A stretch of DNA of 34,888 nt from a virus. Of the stretch, positions 17,462 to 23,630 are shown piece after piece. Under the pieces are notes generated by a model. It did no database searches. It had not been told where the DNA came from and worked only from the letters and a program-made list of their open reading frames with translations. Each line of letters opens with the position of its first letter. Positions within the stretch are counted from its first letter, which is position 1. Location: the IMG/VR virus record IMGVR_UViG_3300025128_000162, positions 1-34,888 of that record. One strand, given 5' to 3'. A program made the position numbers and the translations under genes.

Positions 17462-18058
17462 ATGACACGAATCAGAGACATGAGAACCCGCGAACAATGG
17501 CTAACCCGTGGGGTTGAGGTATTGAACGCTGAGGTATTCACCCCCGCTGATATGGGCATTGCTGAGAATGTCCGCGTTTCTGTGGGCTTTCCTAGTGGTC
17601 GAGGCGGGCGGAATAATGCAATCGGTCAATGTTGGTCGCCGTCTGTATCCGCAGATCAAACGATTGAGATGTTTATCTCGCCTTCAATAGATGATCCGGT
17701 CCGCGTTCTGGATATTCTCGCGCATGAGATGATTCACGCAATCGTTGGTCTTGAATGTGGACACAAAGGCCCGTTTAAACGATTGGCTAATGAGATTGGA
17801 TTGGTTGGCAAAATGACAGCCACGAAAGCAGGCGATGATCTAAAGGTCAAACTCCAAGCGATAGCGGACAAGATAGGCGACTATCCACACTCCGCACTAG
17901 ACCCAAAGGGCAAGAATAGCGCCCCAAAGCAAACCACGCGGATGCTAAAGATAGAGTGTCCAGAGTGCGACAACATAGCGAGACAATCAGCAAAAGCCTA
18001 TGAGCAATTCGGCTTGAGGTGTCAGGCTTGCGATGTCCGAATGTTTTATAACGGGTAG
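17462..18058 (+). CDS. SprT-like zinc metallopeptidase
   Basis: This 198-residue protein has the metallopeptidase motif HEMIH at residues 88-92 within DILAHEMIHAIVGLECGHKG, where the later His (101) can serve as third zinc ligand, as in SprT/SPRTN-like proteins. The C terminus carries CPEC and CQAC pairs (about 166-190), the zinc ribbon usual for SprT. Such proteins cleave DNA-bound proteins, and the phage role is unknown. It is the first gene of the early operon. GTTTAAAC lies immediately before the ATG and another copy lies inside the gene, encoding Phe-Lys at about residue 105. Confidence 0.85.
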   Translation: MTRIRDMRTREQWLTRGVEVLNAEVFTPADMGIAENVRVSVGFPSGRGGRNNAIGQCWSPSVSADQTIEMFISPSIDDPVRVLDILAHEMIHAIVGLECGHKGPFKRLANEIGLVGKMTATKAGDDLKVKLQAIADKIGDYPHSALDPKGKNSAPKQTTRMLKIECPECDNIARQSAKAYEQFGLRCQACDVRMFYNG

Positions 18059-18060
18059 AG

Positions 18061-18078
18061 TGTCAACTACTTTTGACA
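18061..18078. promoter_or_regulatory. dyad TGTCAA-N6-TTGACA, candidate operator
   Basis: A perfect 6-bp inverted repeat with a 6-base centre lies two bases after the SprT stop codon. The same half-site TTGACA flanks the divergent promoters near 22624-22665. No -10 element at proper distance from this TTGACA is visible, so an operator is as likely as a promoter. Confidence 0.4.
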
Positions 18079-18097
18079 GACTTAATTAACCACAACC

Positions 18098-18113
18098 GCC
18101 CCCGCAAGGGGGC
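18098..18113 (+). other. intercistronic hairpin with GNRA loop
   Basis: GCCCCC (18098-18103) and GGGGGC (18108-18113) enclose the tetraloop GCAA. No T-run follows. The sequence AAGGAC-GTTTAAAC-GATG comes directly after, so the stem may set message stability or gate the next ribosome binding site rather than end transcription. Confidence 0.55.
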
Positions 18114-18128
18114 AAGGACGTTTAAACG

Positions 18129-18338
18129 ATGGATATCTCAAACGTTTTGAAAGACAACCCAAACACGATTCATTCACCAGTCGCAGAAGGAATCAAGAAC
18201 GCCATGAAATTAATAATTCGTGAAGCGTCTTACATGGAAGACACGGGGGAAGAATTCTCTGATCCAGACAAGTACAACGCATTGGTCAGGATTCTTAATG
18301 CGTCTGAGGCTTACTTCCGAAACAACCTACACATTTAA
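18129..18338 (+). CDS. hypothetical early protein, 69 aa
   Basis: This is a small acidic, helical protein (MDISNVLKDNPNTIHSPVAE followed by a Met/Ile-rich helix and an EEFSDPDKYNALVRIL segment). No family is recognised. The start is preceded by AAGGAC-GTTTAAAC, the junction cassette of this operon. Such short early genes in temperate phages often encode host-takeover or regulatory factors, but nothing in the sequence shows a function. Confidence 0.7.
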   Translation: MDISNVLKDNPNTIHSPVAEGIKNAMKLIIREASYMEDTGEEFSDPDKYNALVRILNASEAYFRNNLHI

Positions 18339-18352
18339 GGAGTGTTTAAACA

Positions 18353-18658
18353 ATGATTCTTATTAACGTTAAGTATCACAGTGCAACCAATCGCAAAGGC
18401 TCACGATGGACGGCAACCATGCAAGACGATGTTATTGACGGCATCACAACCAAACTGCGTGCAACCGTTGGCTATGACCACGGTGACAAGGACAAACACG
18501 ACGGACGCTTAGAGGCGTGTCAACGTCTGATCGCCAAGTGGGACGCCAAACATTTAATGAGTATTGGTGGTAAGTACGGTTGGAAAATTGAGCAAGTGGG
18601 AGAAGATCACCGGCACGAGTATATCTTCACCGCTTACGCTGATTATGAGGACGTTTAA
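18353..18658 (+). CDS. hypothetical early protein, 101 aa
   Basis: This is a mixed alpha/beta-looking small protein with MILINVKYHSATNRKGSRW at the N terminus and a His/Asp/Lys-rich stretch (YDHGDKDKHDGRLEACQRLI). It ends Tyr-Glu-Asp-Val, the last two residues and stop coming from the GACGTTTAA part of the junction cassette. A strong AAGGAG ribosome binding site lies ahead of the octamer and ATG. The family is not recognised. Confidence 0.7.
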   Translation: MILINVKYHSATNRKGSRWTATMQDDVIDGITTKLRATVGYDHGDKDKHDGRLEACQRLIAKWDAKHLMSIGGKYGWKIEQVGEDHRHEYIFTAYADYEDV

Positions 18659-18660
18659 AC

Positions 18661-18915
18661 ATGCGCCTCTTTGAAACATGGCGAGACACACCGCCACACC
18701 CCATCACTTCAGTCAGGAAATGCCGGTTCTGTTTGGCAAGGACTGACGACAAGTGCGCCCACGGTAAAGAGGTAAACATCAACAGACCTTTTGACCGTGA
18801 TTATTCCTGCCATCTTTGGGACTGGAACGGAGGCGTATACAGCGCCGAAGAAGCAGAACAACAGGGGCGATTCATCTATTACGAATGGCTTAACAAACAG
18901 GAGTTTGTCAAATGA
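18661..18915 (+). CDS. hypothetical early protein with Cys motif, 84 aa
   Basis: Four cysteines (CRFC near residues 21-24, a Cys about eight later, one in YSCHLWDWNGG) suggest a small zinc-binding fold. The C terminus is rich in aromatic and acidic residues (GRFIYYEWLNKQEFVK). The start follows GAGGAC-GTTTAAAC. The stop overlaps the next start (ATGA). The family is not recognised, so a DNA- or protein-binding role would be speculation. Confidence 0.7.
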   Translation: MRLFETWRDTPPHPITSVRKCRFCLARTDDKCAHGKEVNINRPFDRDYSCHLWDWNGGVYSAEEAEQQGRFIYYEWLNKQEFVK

Positions 18916-19118
18916 AATCGACACCAACTGTAAACAAGTATCAATATCTGTGGATAGTTCAGGGTCATTACGGCTCTTATGGTTGGGAGGATTTGACCGC
19001 CTCAACCAATTACAGAGAGGCGCGAGATGACCTCAGAGACTACCGAGACAACGAACCATACCCGCACAGATTAATCAAACGGCGGGAGCCTAACCCCGCA
19101 TATCAGGAGGGCGCTTAA
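18912..19118 (+). CDS. hypothetical early protein, 68 aa
   Basis: This basic protein is rich in Tyr, Arg and Asp (YQYLWIVQGHYGSYGWEDL, then REARDDLRDYRDNEPYPHRL). The phrase 'Y.Y...QG.Y...GWED' followed by a helix with many Arg and Asp is common among small phage proteins of unknown role. It starts by a four-base overlap with the upstream gene and is one of two genes in this operon lacking the octamer cassette. Its stop lies in a one-base variant of the octamer (GCTTAAAC). Confidence 0.65.
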   Translation: MKSTPTVNKYQYLWIVQGHYGSYGWEDLTASTNYREARDDLRDYRDNEPYPHRLIKRREPNPAYQEGA

Positions 19119-19120
19119 AC

Positions 19121-19231
19121 ATGGACGCAATCTTTATACTCTTAATACTGTTCCTTCCTATTGCCTCAGTGGTTGCTATCATGTCGGCGATTGCTGAAGC
19201 GATTGAATACCTACAATCGGAGGACGTTTAA
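19121..19231 (+). CDS. very small membrane protein, 36 aa
   Basis: ATG at 19121 follows GGAGGGCGCTTAAAC, a good ribosome binding site plus the variant octamer. The product starts MDAIFILLILFLPIASVVAI, a single clear transmembrane helix, then a short acidic tail ending Glu-Asp-Val, whose Val and stop come from the octamer (GTT-TAA). It fills the gap between two cassette-bounded genes exactly. A superinfection exclusion or host membrane effect is possible but unproven. Confidence 0.7.
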   Translation: MDAIFILLILFLPIASVVAIMSAIAEAIEYLQSEDV

Positions 19232-19233
19232 AC

Positions 19234-19563
19234 ATGCAAAAGAAAAAGCACTATAAGCATTGGCGTATAGAAATTCTCGACGCTAATGATGAGACTGTTG
19301 ATGTTGACTACGTTCCAACAAAAAGAGAAGCCATGAAAATAATCAATCGTGAACTTAAAGATGAGAATCTATGGCAGATTAATCTTGAAAATGAGCGCGT
19401 AAATTATTGGGATTTTGGCGAACTTGGCACAGACATAATCAATGTAGATAACATCAGCAAGGAATCATTTAGGGGTAAGGCTCAAGTAAAAGATAGAATT
19501 GAGCGGGCTGAAGAAGCCGTAAACGATATCGTTTATAAGTTCTTATCAAAGGAGGACGTTTAA
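19234..19563 (+). CDS. hypothetical early protein, 109 aa
   Basis: This protein is Lys/Glu/Asp/Asn-rich and begins MQKKKHYKHWRIEILDANDE. It looks like a small alpha/beta fold followed by a helix (QVKDRIERAEEAVNDIVYKF). It has more A+T-rich codon use than the structural genes. It is bounded on both sides by the full GAGGAC-GTTTAAAC-ATG cassette. No family is recognised. Confidence 0.7.
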   Translation: MQKKKHYKHWRIEILDANDETVDVDYVPTKREAMKIINRELKDENLWQINLENERVNYWDFGELGTDIINVDNISKESFRGKAQVKDRIERAEEAVNDIVYKFLSKEDV

Positions 19564-19565
19564 AC

Positions 19566-19757
19566 ATGTACAAAATAGAACTAACCGTTGAAACTGAACA
19601 ACAGAAAAATGAAATCCTTGAACTTCTGCGCGAAAGCGAAGAGGATGGGATTTTAGATTTTTCGTTTAACACTTTGGTCAGCAATGCAGACCAAGATAAT
19701 GACTGGTACTCCGCTCAAGATGCGCTGATGGAGCATGACGGGGGGAGATCAGAATGA
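19566..19757 (+). CDS. hypothetical early protein, 63 aa
   Basis: This small acidic protein starts MYKIELTVETEQQKNEILEL, with a beta strand then helix pattern, and ends in a Glu/Asp-rich stretch. It starts from the full junction cassette and overlaps the next gene by four bases (ATGA). Function is not visible. Acidic small early proteins can act as DNA mimics, but the length and charge here are not decisive. Confidence 0.65.
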   Translation: MYKIELTVETEQQKNEILELLRESEEDGILDFSFNTLVSNADQDNDWYSAQDALMEHDGGRSE

Positions 19758-19999
19758 CAATCTATGTGATCTACGGTGGTATGGACTGCGATTGTGTGCA
19801 TTACGCTAACCGCACCACCTTTGAAAGTGTCTCTGAATACCTAGCATGGGATGAAATTGAACGGCTAGAAGCAGAAGGCCCATTCTATTCGTACGAGGTG
19901 AGCAAATCTGATTGGGATTTGCAGAACTATCTCCCTTTAAGCAGGGACTTAGCACTAGAGGCATTCGAAGAAGGACACCCGCACATCGTATACGTTTAA
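19754..19999 (+). CDS. hypothetical early protein, 81 aa; last gene of early operon
   Basis: This protein starts MTIYVIYGGMDCDCVHYANR, with a beta strand and a GGMDCDCV motif, then acidic helices (YLAWDEIERLEAEGPFYSYE). The ribosome binding site GGGGGGAG precedes the start, which overlaps the previous stop. The final Val and stop codon are the GTT-TAA of an octamer copy at 19994, though no gene follows it, so that copy is not needed as a start cassette. A hairpin and a strong terminator follow. Confidence 0.65.
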   Translation: MTIYVIYGGMDCDCVHYANRTTFESVSEYLAWDEIERLEAEGPFYSYEVSKSDWDLQNYLPLSRDLALEAFEEGHPHIVYV

Positions 20000-20008
20000 A
20001 CACACGGC

Positions 20009-20067
20009 AAGATAGACACCTATCTTGGGTTCAACTTAGCCCCCGCATTAGGGGGCTTTCTTTTTAT
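20009..20067 (+). terminator. tandem hairpins ending in an intrinsic terminator
   Basis: First, AAGATAG/CTATCTT forms a perfect 7-bp stem with a 4-base loop (20009-20026). Eleven bases later AGCCCCC (20038-20044) pairs with GGGGGCT (20051-20057) across a 6-base loop and runs into TTTCTTTTTAT. The second is a textbook Rho-independent terminator closing the rightward early operon before the leftward genes begin. Confidence 0.9.
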
Positions 20068-20279
20068 CTCAAGTGGCGGGGCGGGGATTCTTGGAAGGAC
20101 TCCAAATCGTAGTGCTTAGTCGCTCCGTTATCGCCGTCACTGTGGACCAACACCCTATCACCTAGACTCCTGATCTGTTGCGCTCTATGGTCAGGGTCAA
20201 ACTCTCCCCCTATCACGCCAAGCATCCGCCCCCTATACCAGACAGCGGGGACTAGACCCCTTCCGACAGTAGCGCACAT
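20064..20279 (-). CDS. hypothetical small protein, 71 aa
   Basis: The start chosen is the ATG at 20279, eleven bases after the stop of the upstream gene. A longer reading from a TTG at 20342 would overlap that gene. The product contains VWYRGRMLGVIGGEFDPDHR then RVLVHSDGDNGATKHYDLES, a plausible small beta-rich fold. No strong ribosome binding site is visible and no family is recognised. It is the last gene of the leftward replication block. Confidence 0.45.
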   Translation of the reverse strand: MCATVGRGLVPAVWYRGRMLGVIGGEFDPDHRAQQIRSLGDRVLVHSDGDNGATKHYDLESFQESPPRHLR

Positions 20280-20290
20280 GTCGGCGGCGC

Positions 20291-20497
20291 TTATTTCTTT
20301 CCAAGCAACTCCGCCTTCTGGCGTTGCATGTCCTCTCGCCAAGCGTCGGTATCTCTTTTGTTAGGGGTGGGATCGGGGATCATGCCAAGTCGCTCACGCT
20401 CAAGCCAAGTTACATCCTGAACCGCGAACCACTCTGCGTTTTCTTGCCCGTCGAACTGGTCGAAATATTTATCGGGATGCTTATGCTTTTTTTTCAT
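20291..20497 (-). CDS. hypothetical small charged protein, 68 aa
   Basis: This Lys/Asp/Glu-rich protein begins MKKKHKHPDKYFDQFDGQEN and carries VTWLERERLGMIPDPTPNKR and a helical C terminus. Such composition suggests a soluble helical protein. It lies in the leftward replication block, 46 bases after the nuclease gene. The family is not recognised. Confidence 0.55.
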   Translation of the reverse strand: MKKKHKHPDKYFDQFDGQENAEWFAVQDVTWLERERLGMIPDPTPNKRDTDAWREDMQRQKAELLGKK

Positions 20498-20543
20498 ATC
20501 CCCACAACTACATTATACTACAGGTAAACGGCAAGTGCAAATT

Positions 20544-20828
20544 TTAGTTGACATACCAGTCACGAAAATCCCTCATGCGTATGCAGACGTAGCACTCCTG
20601 ATATTCAGTACCCTTCTGGTGAAGCACAACAACGGGCAACCTGTCGCCCGCCTCACGCACCGCTTGATCCATGCCATCTCTTAGGTAGGTCGGCAAGGCT
20701 TTGCGTTGCTTGACCTCAATTGCCAGGTGATTATGCTCAACGTCTATACGTGACTCACCGTTGCACCCCGTCCGTGTCCCGCCCAACAGTTTCGCCACCA
20801 TCCTCTCGGCATGTTTCCAAGAACTCAT
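20544..20828 (-). CDS. PD-(D/E)XK nuclease, Holliday-junction-resolvase-like
   Basis: This 94-residue protein has the resolvase-like order Glu8, then Gly-Asn-Gly-Glu-Ser-Arg, Asp29, and the Glu-Val-Lys motif at 38-40 in LAIEVKQRK, spaced as in small archaeal-type (Hjc-like) and phage PD-(D/E)XK resolvases. It would cut branched DNA before packaging or during recombination. The start was set at the ATG preceded by AAAG at 20828 because the upstream in-frame residues look non-coding and overlap another gene. It sits beside helicase and initiator genes, which fits. Confidence 0.65.
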   Translation of the reverse strand: MSSWKHAERMVAKLLGGTRTGCNGESRIDVEHNHLAIEVKQRKALPTYLRDGMDQAVREAGDRLPVVVLHQKGTEYQECYVCIRMRDFRDWYVN

Positions 20829-20994
20829 CTTTGTATTCCCATAGGGTCTGGTTGTACTTGCGTTTAAACACTTCGGCCCAAGTGATACCACTCGGCGCGG
20901 TTTCGTTACGATGCGTGGCGCAGTGGCGGGCGAAGCACCTCTTCAAAAAAGCCGGTGACTTCCGGTACTCCTCTGAGGATATATCTATACTCAC
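20755..20994 (-). CDS. hypothetical small protein, 79 aa, overlapping both neighbours
   Basis: This frame starts MSIDISSEEYRKSPAFLKRC and includes GITWAEVFKRKYNQTLWEYK, which reads like real protein. It overlaps the helicase end by 89 bases and the nuclease start by 74, long for this genome. One GTTTAAAC copy (20862) lies inside in the Phe-Lys frame, one of the two frames used in all other genes here. It would link the helicase and nuclease genes, which otherwise are 77 bases apart. Confidence 0.45.
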   Translation of the reverse strand: MSIDISSEEYRKSPAFLKRCFARHCATHRNETAPSGITWAEVFKRKYNQTLWEYKDEFLETCREDGGETVGRDTDGVQR

Positions 20995-21928
20995 TACTAA
21001 ACCTCATTGTTGGGGGGTCAAACCAAAGGCTGAATTGTCCGGTCCAACCCTCATCGTGGCGTTGCTTTGCCACCTCAAGGAAGGTGGTTGGCATCTGCTT
21101 CATCTTGATGTAGTCCTCTGACAACGGATCGTTATCAGGATGGATCAGATAATCTTCCCGCTTGTAGTTGCGGCGGACTAGAAGCACGTTATCCACAAGA
21201 TCGGACAGTGACCCACTGCCTTTGATACTCCACTTGTCATCCCGTGCGTATTTGTTTTCGGGCTTGCGAACATGGGCCACCACGAATACATGCACTCCTG
21301 TATCCCGTGACACAGCCACCATATCGCTGATGAATTCCTGTTGCGCCCTGTTTAAATCATCTCCTTTGATCTTCAGCACACTCATGTTATCCATGATGAT
21401 CTTGGTGATACCCAACTCAAGCGCGGCATACCGCATGACACCTACCAGTGTGCGTTGGTCGATGCTCCCCATGTGGTTGTAGATCAGCATCCCTTTCGAT
21501 AGCCAGATCAGGGTCGAGGCAATGTCTTGATCGGTGACCTTTTCCATCCGCTTTGCTGTCGCTTGTCTCACGATCCGGCCAAGATTCTGCGCCGGACTCA
21601 TCTCAGGTGAAATGATCAGCACCCTCTCCTGTTTAAACTGTTTGTCTTTTCTCAAGAGATGGATCGCCATATCCGTGAGCAAGGCTGATTTACCTGATCC
21701 GTTCTGGCCCGCAACCAACGTCACCTCTTCATCACGGAACTTGATGTGGTCGTGGGTCTTTGACCACGGCATGACCCCGCCTTTCTTGGAGTCACCAAAG
21801 AACTGTTGCACCGTGTCCTCATGGAAATGTAAGGGGCTGACCACCTTGCCCCGCTCCGCCTCTGGTACGATGTACTTGTCGAAGTTCTCGATGTCATCGA
21901 AGTCCAGAAAAATATCCTCTTCATTCAT
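20906..21928 (-). CDS. DnaB/gp4-like replicative helicase (ATPase domain)
   Basis: This 340-residue RecA-fold helicase has Walker A GQNGSGKS at 74-81, the DnaB-like LIISPEMSPAQNLGRIVRQA, Walker B IIMDN at 177-181, VVAHVRKP at 216-223 (sensor region) and GSGSLSDLVDNVLLV at 237-251. No primase (Toprim) domain is present, so priming must come from another protein or the host. It is hexameric in known relatives and unwinds DNA at the fork. Its start overlaps the initiator gene by four bases. An octamer copy encodes Phe-Lys at about residue 98. Confidence 0.85.
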   Translation of the reverse strand: MNEEDIFLDFDDIENFDKYIVPEAERGKVVSPLHFHEDTVQQFFGDSKKGGVMPWSKTHDHIKFRDEEVTLVAGQNGSGKSALLTDMAIHLLRKDKQFKQERVLIISPEMSPAQNLGRIVRQATAKRMEKVTDQDIASTLIWLSKGMLIYNHMGSIDQRTLVGVMRYAALELGITKIIMDNMSVLKIKGDDLNRAQQEFISDMVAVSRDTGVHVFVVAHVRKPENKYARDDKWSIKGSGSLSDLVDNVLLVRRNYKREDYLIHPDNDPLSEDYIKMKQMPTTFLEVAKQRHDEGWTGQFSLWFDPPTMRFSSEYRYILRGVPEVTGFFEEVLRPPLRHAS

Positions 21929-22557
21929 ATCACGCCCACCATGTCGTCATCGACGGTTGATGTAGTTTCCAATGGGTCTTCCCATCGCCGCTGATTCAAA
22001 TAGGTGGCGGGGTATGGGATGAATTGTTTATCGGTGTGTTTAAACCGCACCTTTAAATCCTTGAGGATGTCATCAAGGTGAGTGGACACAGGACGGAAGG
22101 CTCTTAATGCGGCGGGCTTACCCGCCTTACGTGGATAGGCAGACCAGAACAGGTTGAACTCTGTTTCTTTTTTGTTGTTTGTTTCTTTTGTTCTTAATGT
22201 TTCTTTTGTATGTGGTCTGGTTTCCTTCAGTGTGGACTTATCCTCATTGTGGAGTAATCCATCTTGTCGTGTTTCCGGCATGATGGTAATTAAGCGATTA
22301 CTTATACACCCACCCTTATCACGTTCTATCTCCACCACCCATAGCCCTGCCTCTTCCAGTTGACGGCGGGCCTTATCGAATCGTTGCCGTCCCAAATTAA
22401 ACTGACCCATAATCTGTTCCCGTCTGACCATCCATGATGGCGGCATTGACTGAAGGTACGCCCATATTGCCAGTGAATCAGGGTTGTTTAAACGCTGAAG
22501 CACCCTGTTAGACAGGATGGTGTATGGTAGGTCTGGTTTAATTAGTTTGTATATCAA
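21925..22557 (-). CDS. replication initiator / helicase loader (phage O-like)
   Basis: This 210-residue protein has an N-terminal winged helix (about 10-85, WAYLQSMPPSWMVRREQIMG, then FNLGRQRFDKARRQLEEAGL) and a polar Lys/Thr/Glu linker. Its C-terminal block, FWSAYPRKAGKPAALRAF and later FIPYPATYLNQRRWED, is the usual end of phage replication initiators that load helicase. It probably binds the origin and delivers the DnaB-like helicase encoded next. The frame opens with TTG at 22557 without a clear ribosome binding site, so the exact start is unsure. It is the first gene behind the strong leftward promoter. Confidence 0.75.
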   Translation of the reverse strand: MIYKLIKPDLPYTILSNRVLQRLNNPDSLAIWAYLQSMPPSWMVRREQIMGQFNLGRQRFDKARRQLEEAGLWVVEIERDKGGCISNRLITIMPETRQDGLLHNEDKSTLKETRPHTKETLRTKETNNKKETEFNLFWSAYPRKAGKPAALRAFRPVSTHLDDILKDLKVRFKHTDKQFIPYPATYLNQRRWEDPLETTSTVDDDMVGVI

Positions 22558-22592
22558 CAGTTTACATTGCAGACGCAGTTATCCGTGCCGAC

Positions 22593-22621
22593 ATTATACC
22601 TAAACCACGTTAAGAATTCAA
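22593..22621 (-). promoter_or_regulatory. strong leftward promoter for replication genes
   Basis: On the minus strand, TTGAAT (22621-22616), a 17-base spacer and a perfect TATAAT (22598-22593) precede the replication initiator by about 36 bases. The -35 matches four of six. The operator-like dyad at 22624-22665 abuts it, so the repressor could shut it. Confidence 0.75.
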
Positions 22622-22623
22622 TC

Positions 22624-22665
22624 AATGTCAACCATGAAAAACAAATGTAATCTATGCTTGACATT
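22624..22665. promoter_or_regulatory. 8-bp inverted repeat AATGTCAA/TTGACATT, candidate operator
   Basis: AATGTCAA (22624-22631) and TTGACATT (22658-22665) are perfect inverted copies with 26 bases between. One arm contains the -35 hexamer of the rightward promoter and the other touches the -35 of the leftward one. This is the expected place for an immunity operator between diverging lytic and lysogenic transcripts. Confidence 0.5.
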
Positions 22666-22686
22666 CACCGCGTCTTTGGTTAATGT
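22658..22686 (+). promoter_or_regulatory. rightward promoter toward repressor region
   Basis: A perfect TTGACA (22658-22663), a 17-base spacer and TAATGT (22681-22686, three of six matches) lie 30 bases before the ATG at 22717. The -35 is embedded in the operator-like dyad. Confidence 0.55.
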
Positions 22687-22716
22687 ATTCTCACTACCCT
22701 TAATACAAGGATCGAA

Positions 22717-23121
22717 ATGAAAATATGTGCTGAACAACTCTGGGCGTTGAACAACGTGAAAAAACGTGCGAAAACAGACGACCAAACGAATGGCCTGCAG
22801 GAATTTCTTCCCGGCGAATATCGTTCCGCATTCGGGGAGAGAAATTTTCTGAGCGGAAACTTTTTCTACGAAGGTTCGAGAAATTTCATCGAAAGTTGGA
22901 ACCTTCTCGCGGCATGGGGTGGCCGAACGGGGTGGGGGAAAGACTCCGGCATTGACGGCCACATGACCACCGACCAAGCAAAAAATCTTTGGTCAAGATT
23001 TGGCGAGTGCGCGATCCAGTCAAACCATATGGACAACCACGAAACGAGTGGAGCAGATCGTAAAGACATTCGCGGGTGGAGTTGTGGATGCCCTTGTTGG
23101 TATTGCGAGCATCAGCCTTAA
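22717..23121 (+). CDS. hypothetical protein, 134 aa, Trp/Gly-rich with C-terminal Cys cluster
   Basis: The ATG is preceded by AAGGA at good spacing and by a promoter with perfect -35. The product is rich in Asn, Gly, Phe and Trp, has an imperfect internal repeat (GERNFLSGNFF and EGSRNFIESWN), and ends with the cluster CGCPCWYC, which could bind metal. No family is recognised. It lies between the diverging promoters and the repressor, so a role in the lysis-lysogeny decision is possible. A frame on the other strand is also open here, hence moderate confidence. Confidence 0.5.
   Translation: MKICAEQLWALNNVKKRAKTDDQTNGLQEFLPGEYRSAFGERNFLSGNFFYEGSRNFIESWNLLAAWGGRTGWGKDSGIDGHMTTDQAKNLWSRFGECAIQSNHMDNHETSGADRKDIRGWSCGCPCWYCEHQP
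22870..22906. repeat. inverted repeat GAAGGTTC/GAACCTTC inside hypothetical gene
   Basis: A perfect 8-bp inverted repeat (22870-22877 and 22899-22906) encloses a smaller TTTC-ATC-GAAA stem. Further dyads lie just upstream (TTCCGC/GCGGAA near 22824-22857). The density of dyads is unusual for a coding stretch and could reflect structured RNA or an origin. Confidence 0.5.
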
Positions 23122-23173
23122 TTAAACGGCAGTTGCAGACCCCCTGCCTTAACAAATACTGCGGAGATAAACA

Positions 23174-23581
23174 GTGGCAATTAACGATTTTCCAAAGAGG
23201 TTAAAAGAGGCGCGACAGCGCACTGGTTTAAACATGAGTGAGATGGCAAGGAGTTTGGGAGTGACAAGAGCGGCAGTAAGTAAGTGGGAGAAGGCAGACA
23301 CGGCGGATATTTCTGCGGTGAACATTGCCAAAGCCGCTATGCTCTTGGGTTGCTCAACGGACGAACTCATCTTAGGCAAGAAAACATCCGGTGCATTGCG
23401 TGTGGATTTATTAATGAAAGCAATGGCTGTAGTAGACGAAGCGTTTAAACAATTAGGCGTGGACGAAAGGGCGAAGGCTGTTGCCAAAGCCTACGGTATG
23501 CTAGTGAGAGGGCATGAGGTTGATGCTGACTTCATTACTGATGATGTCATCCAATCCCGCGCTACTGGTTTGACGGACTAA
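23174..23581 (+). CDS. XRE/Cro-CI family repressor
   Basis: This 135-residue protein has an N-terminal helix-turn-helix of the XRE type at about residues 7-60 (LNMSEMARSLGVTRAAVSKW, then LLGCSTDELILG). The rest is a short helical C terminus, not a LexA/S24 peptidase domain, so RecA-stimulated self-cleavage of the lambda type is not expected. The GTG start has GGAG about eight bases ahead. Likely role: lysogeny repressor acting on operators around 22.6 kb. Two GTTTAAAC copies (Leu-Asn and Phe-Lys frames) lie inside the gene. Confidence 0.8.
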   Translation: MAINDFPKRLKEARQRTGLNMSEMARSLGVTRAAVSKWEKADTADISAVNIAKAAMLLGCSTDELILGKKTSGALRVDLLMKAMAVVDEAFKQLGVDERAKAVAKAYGMLVRGHEVDADFITDDVIQSRATGLTD

Positions 23582-23593
23582 GGAAACTAGGGG

Positions 23594-23622
23594 TTGACAA
23601 TGAGATCGGGTATCTGTACAAT
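23594..23622 (+). promoter_or_regulatory. strong rightward promoter, likely giving a near-leaderless message
   Basis: A perfect TTGACA (23594-23599), a 17-base spacer and TACAAT (23617-23622, five of six) lie just after the repressor stop. The expected transcription start is about 23629, and the DUF1364 ATG is at 23631. This is the probable promoter of the recombination and nucleotide metabolism operon. Confidence 0.75.
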
Positions 23623-23630
23623 GCTTCCCC

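Larger units (their letters stand above)
17454..19568 (+). promoter_or_regulatory. repeated start/stop junction cassette GGAGGAC-GTTTAAAC-ATG in early operon
   Basis: Gene junctions in this operon share one short cassette: a Shine-Dalgarno, the octamer GTTTAAAC, then ATG. The fullest form, GAGGACGTTTAAACATG, occurs before 18661, 19234 and 19566. Variants occur before 17462 (GAGGTTTAAACATG), 18129 (AAGGACGTTTAAACGATG), 18353 (AAGGAGTGTTTAAACAATG) and 19121 (GGAGGGCGCTTAAACATG, octamer changed at one base). At the three full copies GAG-GAC-GTT-TAA also encodes the final Glu-Asp-Val and stop of the upstream gene. The starts at 18912 and 19754 lack it and use overlapping stop/start instead. Confidence 0.9.

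Noticed and set aside
18061-18078. Terminator after the SprT gene
   Set aside because: The stem is short and no T-run follows; an operator is more likely.
22618-22977. 119-residue minus-strand frame
   Set aside because: It runs across both divergent promoters and the operator-like dyad, and the opposite frame has the better start signals.
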